A DNA stretch of 64,000 bases from a virus, in the IMG/VR virus record IMGVR_UViG_3300027974_001900, positions 53,361 to 117,360 of that record. The stretch is one strand, 5' to 3'. The position numbers and the translations under genes are program-made. Under the pieces are notes generated by a model that was given only the letters and a program-made list of their open reading frames with translations, did no database searches and was not told where the DNA came from. Below, in pieces: positions 54,112-62,306 of this stretch; positions within the stretch are counted from its first letter, which is position 1; each line of letters opens with the position of its first letter.

Positions 54112-54555
54112 TTAATAATCGCCAGGGGCATTTTGATGAAACCACTTAATTAATCTTCTTTTTTGTTCCGTGGTCGCTTCATATCTTGCGTGAGTCATCT
54201 TTTCAATCCATACTGGCAGAGTATCTCCGTCAGCATCACAATCCATAACAAATACGTTTGCTTTTTTGTAGTCTCTGGTTTCCTCGTCTGTTAGTGAATC
54301 TTCTTTACTTTTTACTTCTTCAATAATTTTAACTTGTTCTTCTAATAGTTTTAATCTTTCTTCCATTAATCTTGCGTGCTTTCTTGCTTTACGAAGATTT
54401 TCTCGCATAACAGATAGTCTGGATGATTCAGAGACTTTTGATGGTTTAAAGTATTCAATCATCTCGGATATAACATTAAGATACTCCATAAGAGAAGGTT
54501 CTTTTCTCTCATTGAGAATAAAGTCTTTTGTCATTTTATCGTAATCTACTTGCAT
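54112..54555 (-). CDS. Coiled-coil hypothetical protein, 147 aa
   Basis: Mostly charged and helical, with a heptad-like coiled coil (residues about 45-90, LRKARKHARLMEERLKLLEEQ). The C-terminus has DCDADGDTLPVWIEKM and a final KRRLIKWFHQNAPGDY helix. No catalytic site or family recognised. The start overlaps the 421-aa gene by 10 bases, and it precedes the ligase-like fusion by 11 bases, so it is co-expressed with them. Confidence 0.75.
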   Translation of the reverse strand: MQVDYDKMTKDFILNERKEPSLMEYLNVISEMIEYFKPSKVSESSRLSVMRENLRKARKHARLMEERLKLLEEQVKIIEEVKSKEDSLTDEETRDYKKANVFVMDCDADGDTLPVWIEKMTHARYEATTEQKRRLIKWFHQNAPGDY

Positions 54556-55811
54556 CCTTTCACCAATCTTTCAAATACGAGTTTTTCTACTTGTTCGTAT
54601 CTGCGTCTTCTTAGAGATTCGTTCATATCTCCACCAAATTTTTCAATTTTTTCTTCTTCTGGTTTTGGCGGAGGAGTTGGTGTTGGTTCTGGTTTTGGAG
54701 TTGGTTCTTCTGGTTGTTTAGAATTACATTTATTTAAAGCTTCAATACTTTTTTGACCAGCAACTCCATCTGCAGTTAATCCAACAGAACTTTGAAACTT
54801 TTTCATTGCTCCCGTTGTTTCTGTACAATATAAACCATCTACTCCAAATTTAGGCAACGGAAAACCACAATCAATTAATTTTTGTTGTACTTCTTTAACT
54901 TTTTCACTTGTTGGACCAGATGGTCCTCCACATCCCCATGATAAATTAGTACACTCTTTAGGAGTTTTTCCGCCATGACAAATTCCGCCTTTGCCACCCT
55001 TACCACCTTTACCGCCACCGCCCTCATCAGGAGTTGCACTAGAATCCTCATCAGCAAACATTTTTGATCCAAGCAAAATTGCTCTTTGAATTATTTTTTG
55101 CTCACCTCTATATGCTGCTTTGCCAGCCAAAGATCCTGCTTGCTTTTCTGCGCTTTTAACAAATTTAGATAATGCAGCGTCTGAGACTTTTTCCTCTGCT
55201 TTCCCGCCTACTTTTACTAGATCTTTATCTAGATTTTTAGCAAGATATTCGCCCGCCTTTTCAGCACCTTCTTTTTCATAAATCTTGAAAAAGTCATCCA
55301 TAACACTGCTTATTGCTTTTGAAGCTCCTTTTGCACCAAGTTTCTCTTCTATAACAATAGTTTTTGTTAAAAATGATTTAATTAAATTTCTACTTTTATA
55401 AATTTGTGGGATAAATGGTATTAATTTGCTAAGTCCCTTAGATCCAAATTTTAATAAACCTTGAACTGGTAAAGCTAAAACATCACCAACACCAGGAATT
55501 GCCATTAAAAAATATAATGCCGCAATAAATGTATGACCAGTATTATAATACCAAATTGCATTTATTACATCTGCGCCAAAACTTATTACAGATCCTGCAC
55601 CTGGAACAAAAGAAGAAACAAGAGCAACTGCATCAAGAACTAAGTGCCCATCAAAAAATGAACTTTCTTCGCTATCTTTCTCGTCACCAGAAAATGGATT
55701 AATTTTAGATAAAAAATCCATAAAACCTTCTTGAAGCAATTCGTCACGTAATTCTTCTTCTATTGCTTCAAGAAGGACTTTATTAAATTGTCTTTCATAA
55801 ATTTTGTTCAT
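54546..55811 (-). CDS. Hydrophobic-core protein with peptidoglycan-binding domain, 421 aa (trio member 3)
   Basis: Order of parts: an N-terminal helix (LLEAIEEELRDELLQEG), a hydrophobic stretch at about residues 57-125 (VLDAVALVSSFVPGAG, FIAALYFLMAIPGVGDVLALP) that resembles membrane-active or pre-toxin helices, a Lys/Glu/Ala-rich stretch, a Gly/Lys hinge, a peptidoglycan-binding domain (VKEVQQKLIDCGF, FGVDGLYCTETTGAMKKF) and a Pro-rich tail, then RYEQVEKLVFERLVKG. The L-Q-E-G near residue 29 fits a prohead-protease-like site. It is one of three adjacent genes with the same layout. A role in crossing the cell envelope is plausible; toxin or internal head protein are alternatives. Confidence 0.78.
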   Translation of the reverse strand: MNKIYERQFNKVLLEAIEEELRDELLQEGFMDFLSKINPFSGDEKDSEESSFFDGHLVLDAVALVSSFVPGAGSVISFGADVINAIWYYNTGHTFIAALYFLMAIPGVGDVLALPVQGLLKFGSKGLSKLIPFIPQIYKSRNLIKSFLTKTIVIEEKLGAKGASKAISSVMDDFFKIYEKEGAEKAGEYLAKNLDKDLVKVGGKAEEKVSDAALSKFVKSAEKQAGSLAGKAAYRGEQKIIQRAILLGSKMFADEDSSATPDEGGGGKGGKGGKGGICHGGKTPKECTNLSWGCGGPSGPTSEKVKEVQQKLIDCGFPLPKFGVDGLYCTETTGAMKKFQSSVGLTADGVAGQKSIEALNKCNSKQPEEPTPKPEPTPTPPPKPEEEKIEKFGGDMNESLRRRRYEQVEKLVFERLVKGCK

Positions 55812-55825
55812 TTTATAGTTCCTAA

Positions 55826-57193
55826 TTATAGTTTTCTAACTAGTTTTTCAAACAAGATTTTTGCTTCGTTTCCTTTCTTATAATCATAGAAATTTTCGTG
55901 ATTAAATTGTTTGGATTCTTGTTGAATTCCTGCAGTTGGAATATATGATCTTAGTTTACCAATTGTTAAGTTAGTTAAATTCTGTAGATCTTTTATTATC
56001 TTATCAGCAAGAACACGGGTAGCTCCAAGACCAGTTCCTTCAGCCTGAGCTTTTACAACATTTTCTGGAACTCCGGAATTTCTTCCTGATGTTTTTCTTG
56101 GTCCAATAATTGCTTCAACCGCACTATAAGCTTTTTGAGGAGACATTTTTTTCTCATCAATTAAGTATGCAACAGCAGCCTTAAAAATATTACCATAACC
56201 TGGCTCTTGTGGTAGAGAACCACCGTACATTTTATCTATAGCCTCGGTTCTGGTCATCCCACCTTGCTCCTGTGGTTGTGGAGTTGGAGGTGGGACTGGT
56301 GGTGGAACTGGCTCTGGCTTAGTATCATCCTTCTCGTCTGGTGGAGGAACTGGCGGAGGATTGCCACCACATTTTATTCCTAGTGCCTTGCTTGTATTTT
56401 TTCCAGCAATACCGTCGTCTTTTAATTTCTTTGATTTTTGAAACTTTATAACGGCTGCTTCTGTTTCTTTACCAAACAATTGCGAGCTAACTTCTGAACT
56501 TGTTGTACTTAACAACTTTAATGCGACAAGCTTATCCTGTACTTCTTTTACACTTGCACCTTTGCAATTAAGTCCGACTCCCTTGCAGCGTATGCAAGAA
56601 ACTTTTGCTTTATCACCACCTCCATTATCTGGAACTGGCTCTGGTGGTTGTGGAGATGGTGCGGGTTGTGTATCTGGCATTCCTTCAAACTCTTCAAGGA
56701 GTCTAAGAAGCTCTAGCTTATCCTTCTTCTGCCCACCAACAGCAGAAGCACTCCATTTTGATTGAATTTCTGTCTTATAATTTGGGAAGTTTTCAATAAC
56801 TTTTTTGCACCAAGAAGTATCACCACCTTTACAGTGGGTTTGATAAGCTCTTGCAACTCCAACCATTGCTTCTGATTCATTATCATTAATATAACGGGAA
56901 GCTAATTGTGACTTAATTAAATCTGCTAATGCTTTTGGATTTTTTTCACATCTTGCGATAGCATCTTGTAACTCTAAAGGACTTCCTTCCACAATTGATG
57001 CAATTGTTGCAACAGCAGCAGGAATAAGAGCGACACCACCAGTTGCTACTGCTGCAACTGCACCACCAACTCCAGTAAGAGCTGTTCTACCAATATTATT
57101 ACTACTAGCTTTTTCTGTTTCTGTACCTAAATTTACTTGTTCTAAAATGTTTTTAATTTCTTTTAGAATTTTTTGGCGTAGCATATTGTTCAT
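55826..57193 (-). CDS. Hydrophobic-core protein with peptidoglycan-binding domain, 455 aa (trio member 2)
   Basis: The start LRQKILKEIKNILEQ resembles the next protein upstream. A glycine-zipper-like hydrophobic block (AVAAVATGGVALIPAAVATIAS, residues about 38-60, given as position) could insert in a membrane. A peptidoglycan-binding-like domain follows at about 225-275 (VKEVQDKLVALKL, FGKETEAAVIKF, DDGIAGKNT). A Pro-rich linker (PPPVPPPD) leads to a helical domain, and the tail EAKILFEKLVRKL is shared with both neighbours. Cys pairs around GVGLNCKG could bind metal or form disulfides. It overlaps the 645-aa gene by 1 base. Function unknown; see the findings. Confidence 0.78.
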   Translation of the reverse strand: MNNMLRQKILKEIKNILEQVNLGTETEKASSNNIGRTALTGVGGAVAAVATGGVALIPAAVATIASIVEGSPLELQDAIARCEKNPKALADLIKSQLASRYINDNESEAMVGVARAYQTHCKGGDTSWCKKVIENFPNYKTEIQSKWSASAVGGQKKDKLELLRLLEEFEGMPDTQPAPSPQPPEPVPDNGGGDKAKVSCIRCKGVGLNCKGASVKEVQDKLVALKLLSTTSSEVSSQLFGKETEAAVIKFQKSKKLKDDGIAGKNTSKALGIKCGGNPPPVPPPDEKDDTKPEPVPPPVPPPTPQPQEQGGMTRTEAIDKMYGGSLPQEPGYGNIFKAAVAYLIDEKKMSPQKAYSAVEAIIGPRKTSGRNSGVPENVVKAQAEGTGLGATRVLADKIIKDLQNLTNLTIGKLRSYIPTAGIQQESKQFNHENFYDYKKGNEAKILFEKLVRKL

Positions 57194-59130
57194 TATAAAA
57201 TTTCCTTCTTTGCAGATGATTTAATTAGTTTTTCAAATAACATTTCAGCATTTTTAACTTTTTTATTTTCATAAAAAGATTCATAATCACGTTTTGCTGG
57301 AGCTTTAGCAGCTGGTTGTGCAGCAACAGATTTGAATCTAGAATCAGCAGCTAAATCAGAACAAACTTTATTTAATTTAGCAGGATCTTTAAAATCATCT
57401 ATGCTATTATACATTCCAAAATTTAATACTTCATTTCCTAAACTTTTTGCTGCTGCAAAAGTTTTTGGACCAAATGCTCCGTCCACTTTAATTGCTTTTG
57501 CTTGTGGAGTTTGTGCATTTGCTTTAACCCATTTCTGGAAGTTCATGATGGTATTTGTATCTGAACATTTAAAAGAATGAGTTCTTTGATCAAAAGTACC
57601 AGGGGCTGTTGCTGGTTGTGCATCTCCAGCTGCTGCAGGCGAAGTTTGAGAAGGTTCTGGAGTTATGCTATTTAATAAATTAGCAACTTCTTCTGCAGTA
57701 AGTATACCGCTTTCTCCAAGCATTAGTCCTCTGGCTTGTAATACATTACCGGCTTTAGTTCCATAAAGAGGAGCAAAACATTTTGATAATTCTTTTTTAG
57801 TATCATCATTAATGCTTTTATCATTTATAATTGTGTTATAAAGAATTGCCATATCATCGACATCTTCCCTACCCCAACTCATCGGTGTTTGTTCGCCTTT
57901 GCTTGCTTGTAATTTCGAATATTGACCAAGGGTTGCTATATTTCCAACAGTTCCTGCGATTCCTTTACCAATTGCTCCTAAAGTAGAATCAGCGCTTTCT
58001 CCGCGCTTAAATCCGCCCTTACAATATTGTTTAAACATTTCAACTGCTTGCTGTCCTTTTGCATTTACGACTTCGCCTTTTTCTTCATTTTTTTGAGCCT
58101 CCGCTGCCATTGAGCCTAATTTATTAATGCCCATACCAATCAGAGTTCCAATTGCAACTCCGCCTCCAACAGCAGATGCGGCTCCTGCAATACTGGCGAA
58201 TCCTGCTTTAGCGGCAAGCATAGCTCCTACCTCAACAACCGTTGCTCCACCAAGTAAGTGCTCATCAAAAGTTATGGCACTTGGATCTGTAGCTAATTGC
58301 CATGCGTACATTGCAGCTCCAATGACTGCTAATGGTTTGGCAATTTTTCCTAATTTTTCAATAAAGGCTTTAACAGGAAGAGAGCCAGCTCCTTTTCTAA
58401 TTCTCTCAAGTAATTGAACAAATTTTGCAGGATTTTTTGCAGCAGCAGATACTTCCGCTGCAGTTGTCTTAGCAACATTAGCTGCTACAGCAGCTTCCCC
58501 AGACGCAGCTGCTGTAGAAGTACTAGCAGATTTTAACATGGCAGTTGCATCTTCTACTGAATTAACAAGATAACTTTTCCCTGGATTAAAAGTTATTGCT
58601 TTTTGATTTATTAATGCTTGAACTTCTTTCTCTGTTTTACCTAAATTTTTTGCTAATTCTGCAACATCTTTTGCCTTAGTCTTAATAATGCTGCCAGCTG
58701 TTAAACGAGTAGCAGATGAAGGAATAGGAGCTTTTCCTGGTGGTGGAGGAGCTGAAGGGGTAGCAGTAAGAACAGCGCCTGGTTTAGCCTTTGCAACTAT
58801 GCCATTTGCTACTTGATCAAAATTTTTAGTTGCCTTTAAATCCGCAACAGTAATTTCTTTAAGTTTATTAACTATATCCGCGCCTTTTTTGTTGCTCATA
58901 AGCAATCTTTCAGCAGCCCTTAATTGTCCGGTATTTCCTGCGGCTTTTGCTCTCAACCATCTTTCTGCAGCAAGCTGTAGAGCGGGAATGCTTTCTATTT
59001 CGTTTAATAGAAAGCTGTTTAATCCTTCGGCTATTTCTTCAAATAACTTTTCTTCTTGAAGAGCTGATTTATTTTGATTTTGTAAAAATCTAAGCTCTTT
59101 TAAAATTTCTTGACGTAGTTTCTTGTGCAT
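57193..59130 (-). CDS. Hydrophobic-core protein with peptidoglycan-binding-like domain, 645 aa (trio member 1)
   Basis: Begins LRQEILKELRFLQ with L-Q-E and I-A-E-G sites near residues 25-35. A long Ala/Lys-rich helical section follows, then hydrophobic glycine-zipper segments at about 270-335 (LAVIGAAMYAWQLA, ASAVGGGVAIGTLIGMG). The C-terminal part has a peptidoglycan-binding-like fold (IMNFQKWVKANA, IKVDGAFGPKTFAAAKSL) and ends NAEMLFEKLIKSS, like trio members 2 and 3. There is no signal peptide, so it is not exported by Sec; delivery in the virion is plausible. It starts 1 base after the zincin gene. Confidence 0.78.
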   Translation of the reverse strand: MHKKLRQEILKELRFLQNQNKSALQEEKLFEEIAEGLNSFLLNEIESIPALQLAAERWLRAKAAGNTGQLRAAERLLMSNKKGADIVNKLKEITVADLKATKNFDQVANGIVAKAKPGAVLTATPSAPPPPGKAPIPSSATRLTAGSIIKTKAKDVAELAKNLGKTEKEVQALINQKAITFNPGKSYLVNSVEDATAMLKSASTSTAAASGEAAVAANVAKTTAAEVSAAAKNPAKFVQLLERIRKGAGSLPVKAFIEKLGKIAKPLAVIGAAMYAWQLATDPSAITFDEHLLGGATVVEVGAMLAAKAGFASIAGAASAVGGGVAIGTLIGMGINKLGSMAAEAQKNEEKGEVVNAKGQQAVEMFKQYCKGGFKRGESADSTLGAIGKGIAGTVGNIATLGQYSKLQASKGEQTPMSWGREDVDDMAILYNTIINDKSINDDTKKELSKCFAPLYGTKAGNVLQARGLMLGESGILTAEEVANLLNSITPEPSQTSPAAAGDAQPATAPGTFDQRTHSFKCSDTNTIMNFQKWVKANAQTPQAKAIKVDGAFGPKTFAAAKSLGNEVLNFGMYNSIDDFKDPAKLNKVCSDLAADSRFKSVAAQPAAKAPAKRDYESFYENKKVKNAEMLFEKLIKSSAKKEIL

Positions 59131-59131
59131 C

Positions 59132-59650
59132 CTACTTTTCTCCGCGATACTTATAATTATCTTCCCAATCTCTGAAAAGCATATTACCTTTTAAATACGC
59201 TTCTTTCTCCATATTTCTTAAATGTTTGTTCGATTGAGCATAACTATGTTTTGTTGGTTCGTGATTTTCAAATTCACCACGAATATTTTGTCTATGGTGA
59301 ACAAGCTCATGAGAAAGCGATCTCATAATATCTTTAACATGACGACCTGTTGTATAAACGACAATTTCTTCTTTATGGTTAATATAACCACCGGTCTTTC
59401 CAAGAACTTTACCAGCATTCTTTTCATCATTTAGAAGATTAATTTTAACTGGTTTTGTAAGCTTTAATTTTTTTTCTAAATACTCCAACAATGAATCAAA
59501 ATACTTTTGATGTTTTTTATAAATGTTATCTCTTGATTCGTCATTAAATTTAAATATTTTTTTATTTAATGACTCATTTAAAGCCGAAATAGTGGACTTA
59601 TGCAAATCCATAAAATCAAGCCAATCATGAGTTAAATTATCATTTTTCAT
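59132..59650 (-). CDS. Zincin metallopeptidase-like protein, 172 aa
   Basis: The motif LSHELVHHRQ (H114, E115, H118) is a HExxH helix, followed by an acidic candidate third ligand in MEKEAYLKGN (E148 or E150). The N-terminal half is helical and basic. There is no signal peptide. It sits upstream of the three hydrophobic/peptidoglycan-binding proteins and may process them or act on the host; that is inferred from adjacency. It overlaps the 113-aa gene by 1 base. Length is small for a full zincin but enough for a minigluzincin fold. Confidence 0.78.
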   Translation of the reverse strand: MKNDNLTHDWLDFMDLHKSTISALNESLNKKIFKFNDESRDNIYKKHQKYFDSLLEYLEKKLKLTKPVKINLLNDEKNAGKVLGKTGGYINHKEEIVVYTTGRHVKDIMRSLSHELVHHRQNIRGEFENHEPTKHSYAQSNKHLRNMEKEAYLKGNMLFRDWEDNYKYRGEK

Positions 59651-59991
59651 TATCTTGAATTCTTATAGTTTTGGTATTCGAGGTAGTGATAAACATCGCT
59701 AATTTTTGATGTTGCTTCAACAATTTTTTCTTGTACCCATTCTTCTACGTCATCACCATCTTGCATAAGATCGTGAAGTTTTGCAGCATAAACAGAAAGC
59801 TGAAATAGATTTTGCATTGTCATCTCTAATTCATCCCCACCATCTGTATGTTCTTCTACGCCGTAGTCGTGATCTTCATAAGATGTGTGAGAACCGTGAT
59901 GAACATCAACGGGTTCTGCAAAACCTACAAATTGTTCAGAAACTAATTTTTGATTAACAGCTTTTCTTAAAGCATTGATGTCTAATTTCAT
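59650..59991 (-). CDS. Small hypothetical phage protein, 113 aa
   Basis: The N-terminus LRKAVNQKLVSEQF has a V-S-E site that might be a prohead-protease-like cut. A His/Asp-rich central part (VDVHHGSHTSYEDHDYGVEEH) is unusual and could bind metal, and the C-terminal half is helical. No family recognised with certainty. It overlaps the HAD-like gene by 4 bases and the zincin gene by 1. Confidence 0.7.
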   Translation of the reverse strand: MKLDINALRKAVNQKLVSEQFVGFAEPVDVHHGSHTSYEDHDYGVEEHTDGGDELEMTMQNLFQLSVYAAKLHDLMQDGDDVEEWVQEKIVEATSKISDVYHYLEYQNYKNSR

Positions 59992-60785
59992 TTTTTCTCT
60001 CCGTGTTGTTTACCTGTATAAATAACTGTCATGTCTACACCATCCATTGGCTCGACCCAATCTTTGCTAATAACTTCGATGTTTCTTGGATCGTCATCCG
60101 AGAATTTAAGTTTAATTACTTTTCCTTGGTTAAAGTCTTTGCAGTACTCAGCAAACTCTCTTAAAGCTTGTTTTTTTGCTTCTTCTGGTTTACCCATTGA
60201 ACCCGCTAGTTTTGGATGAGATACTGGATAAAATTTACAAAGATCTAAATAGCTTTGGATTGATCCATCTCTATCACCTTTCTTAAAAATTTTATTATAC
60301 TTTTTGATGTTTTTATAAACCTCTCCGGAATTAATGCCGTCTTTGTTTCTTATGATTAATTCATAAACAGCTCTTTTCATTGCACCTGGGCTATGACCTC
60401 TAGCTGTAATGATAGCAAAAATGGAAGCAAAATTAAGACATTCAACAAAATCTTCCCAAGAAGGACCAAGATGAGTTGCTTTTATGGCATCTTTAATAAA
60501 AGTTTTATCTGCCTCTGGTCTAAAGTATCTAAAAGCATTTGGGGCATAATCTTTAATTATATTACCTTCATAATCAAATTCTTCTTTACCAATCATTCCT
60601 CGGAACTCAGCAAAGTCTTCACTACCCATACCAACTTCTTGACCAGATTTGTCAAGAAGGATGATTTTTGTTGGCATGAAAAGAATGTTATCATCCCAAT
60701 CAAAAGCATAATACTTGAGGTTGTGTTTACTATCCTCAATACCTTCTGAAACGAATTTATTCCAATTTTCTACAATTAATTTCAT
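59988..60785 (-). CDS. HAD-like protein with capsid-targeting-like N-terminus, 265 aa
   Basis: The HAD motifs are YAFDWDDN (D29/D31, nucleophile and acid), ITARGHSP (motif II) and FSDDDPRNIE (motif IV). The first 15 residues, MKLIVENWNKFVSEG, resemble N-terminal capsid-targeting sequences of T4-like phages, which are followed by a cut after Glu. So it may be packed in the head. It could be a phosphatase or a nucleotide kinase-phosphatase; the substrate is unknown. It overlaps the 113-aa gene by 4 bases. Confidence 0.75.
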   Translation of the reverse strand: MKLIVENWNKFVSEGIEDSKHNLKYYAFDWDDNILFMPTKIILLDKSGQEVGMGSEDFAEFRGMIGKEEFDYEGNIIKDYAPNAFRYFRPEADKTFIKDAIKATHLGPSWEDFVECLNFASIFAIITARGHSPGAMKRAVYELIIRNKDGINSGEVYKNIKKYNKIFKKGDRDGSIQSYLDLCKFYPVSHPKLAGSMGKPEEAKKQALREFAEYCKDFNQGKVIKLKFSDDDPRNIEVISKDWVEPMDGVDMTVIYTGKQHGEKK

Positions 60786-60791
60786 TATTAA

Positions 60792-61151
60792 TTAATCCAA
60801 TGTTAGTAAATATTTGAGCTTGTTTGTTTCGCCAAGCATTTCGTCTCTAATATTTAGAAGATCGCTGTCTCTTGTTGAATCATAATGTTCAGTTAATTCA
60901 ATTAAAAATTGTGTTAGTTCTTCTAGGAAATCTTTAATTTGAACATCGTTCATATTTGCTAGTTCAATATTTCCGCCTGTTTTAATTCTTCCATACTTTC
61001 CCATATGAGACTCAATAAATTTATCCATTAAATCTCCAAAAGTATCATAAAACTTTCCATAAGCTTTATGTCTTGCATAAGACTTTGTTTGCCAATGAAG
61101 AATTCTAAATTGTTGTTGGAATGAAATAAGATGATCTACAATATTTTCCAT
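60792..61151 (-). CDS. Dps/ferritin-like small protein (DUF5856-like), 119 aa
   Basis: The RILHWQTKSYARHKAYGKFYD segment resembles the first helices of Dps/ferritin-like proteins, where a LHW-x-T motif and histidines and acidic residues hold metal. A DKFIESHMGKYG region follows. The protein is all-helical and 119 aa long, shorter than Dps. Similar proteins are widespread in large phages. A role in iron or redox protection of DNA is only possible. It starts 37 bases after a coiled-coil gene, with GAGG near the start. Confidence 0.65.
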   Translation of the reverse strand: MENIVDHLISFQQQFRILHWQTKSYARHKAYGKFYDTFGDLMDKFIESHMGKYGRIKTGGNIELANMNDVQIKDFLEELTQFLIELTEHYDSTRDSDLLNIRDEMLGETNKLKYLLTLD

Positions 61152-61188
61152 AGCTATACCTCTTAACTAAATAGTCAGTTATGGAGGA

Positions 61189-61428
61189 TTAAGCTTCTGC
61201 TGGTTTTTTATTAAATGCTTCTTTATAGATTTTTAAATTTTTAAGAGATTCACTAATTGCGTGTTTACCATCTGTATCACTTTGTTCTAATTCTTCTAAC
61301 ATAAACCAAAGAGATTCGTTTTCATCTTTCAGTTTTTCTATTTCAAATACAAGACGAGAGATAAGTTTTTTAACCTGTTTCTCGTCTAAATATTCATATT
61401 CTTCTTCTTTATCTTCAAAAGATTTCAT
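61189..61428 (-). CDS. Small coiled-coil hypothetical protein, 79 aa
   Basis: A Lys/Glu-rich helix (MKSFEDKEEEYEYLDEKQVK, then LVFEIEKLKDENESLWFMLEE) forms a likely coiled coil, ending NKKPAEA. No family recognised. It overlaps the holin candidate by 1 base and is followed by the 37-base spacer that carries a short inverted repeat (TAACT...AGTTA). Confidence 0.68.
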   Translation of the reverse strand: MKSFEDKEEEYEYLDEKQVKKLISRLVFEIEKLKDENESLWFMLEELEQSDTDGKHAISESLKNLKIYKEAFNKKPAEA

Positions 61429-61868
61429 TAATCCTCTTTCTTTGGTTCTGTTGGGATTGCTTCTGACAATTTAACTTCTACTGCATCTTGTGCCGGTGAA
61501 ACTAATAATTTATCTGTTTTTGGAGTTCCTGGTGGGTCATCTTCTTCGTCGATCTTTTGTAGCATTATTTGATCTCTTTGTGAGTTGTTAAACCAGAAAT
61601 CAATAACTCTGTTGTAAGAGCCAATAAAAGCACCAAGAATTAGAAGAAGAATTTCTTTCCATTCTTGTTCCATTGTAGCTTTAAGCATTATAGAAAATAC
61701 TACGCCAAGTAGAATGGCAAGCAGAGTAATCATTGTAATAAACGTAATATACCAACGAACGCTCATCATTTTTTGAAAGATTATATTAAATCTATTTTGT
61801 TTGTCTTGTGGAACTTGCACAGCAGCCTCATTCTTTAAAGCTTTTTCTAGTTGTTCTTTTACTGACAT
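61428..61868 (-). CDS. Putative holin, two transmembrane helices, 146 aa
   Basis: Two hydrophobic segments (about 35-60, WYITFITMITLLAILLGVVF; about 70-90, EILLLILGAFIGSYNRVIDF) are flanked by charged ends, the second followed by NNSQRDQIM. This layout and the GAFIGSY-x-x-VIDFWF motif resemble small phage membrane proteins of holin type in large phages. The C-terminus is a soluble acidic tail. It lies between the spanin candidates and the endolysin end of the lysis block. The ribosome-binding site AGGAGG is the best in the window. Holin function is inferred from context. Confidence 0.68.
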   Translation of the reverse strand: MSVKEQLEKALKNEAAVQVPQDKQNRFNIIFQKMMSVRWYITFITMITLLAILLGVVFSIMLKATMEQEWKEILLLILGAFIGSYNRVIDFWFNNSQRDQIMLQKIDEEDDPPGTPKTDKLLVSPAQDAVEVKLSEAIPTEPKKED

Positions 61869-61880
61869 TCATTAAGCCTC

Positions 61881-62306
61881 CTATAGCTTCTTTACTAAAT
61901 AGACCGTAGTTAGACTAACTACAACACCAGCAGCCGTTCCAATACCAAACCACAAACCTCTGCTTGGTTTTGGTTCTAAAAGAATTTCACTAAGTCTTTT
62001 TATTTCTTTATCTTTTGAATCAAGTTGAATCTTTAAAGTTTTTTCTAAAGTTTCTTTTTCGACTTTGCAAGTATCTTTTAAGAAGGTACATTCGCCACTA
62101 CATTTTTTTGTTAATAAATCTTTATCTAGCTCACACTTTTTGATTATTGCTTCTTTATCTGCTTCGATTGTGGCAAAAGCAACTGAGTCTAATAAGTACC
62201 CACCAAAAGGAGCTTTTTGATCTTGTTTAAGAACAGATACTTTACCATCGGCAAACGCTGGTGATGCAAACATAAAACATAAAATTAATGCTATTAACTT
62301 ATTCAT
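61881..62306 (-). CDS. Signal-peptide and C-terminal membrane-anchored protein, spanin candidate, 141 aa
   Basis: I prefer ATG 62306 (MNKLIALILCFMFASPAFAD) over the upstream start because this gives a proper signal peptide with an AFA-D cleavage site. A Lys/Glu-rich coiled coil with a Cys cluster (KKC, SGEC, KDTC) spans residues about 40-110, and the last 25 residues (LWFGIGTAAGVVVSLTTVYL) form a C-terminal transmembrane helix. This is the topology of unimolecular spanins apart from the absence of a clear lipobox. It overlaps the neighbouring spanin-like gene by 8 bases. Confidence 0.68.
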   Translation of the reverse strand: MNKLIALILCFMFASPAFADGKVSVLKQDQKAPFGGYLLDSVAFATIEADKEAIIKKCELDKDLLTKKCSGECTFLKDTCKVEKETLEKTLKIQLDSKDKEIKRLSEILLEPKPSRGLWFGIGTAAGVVVSLTTVYLVKKL

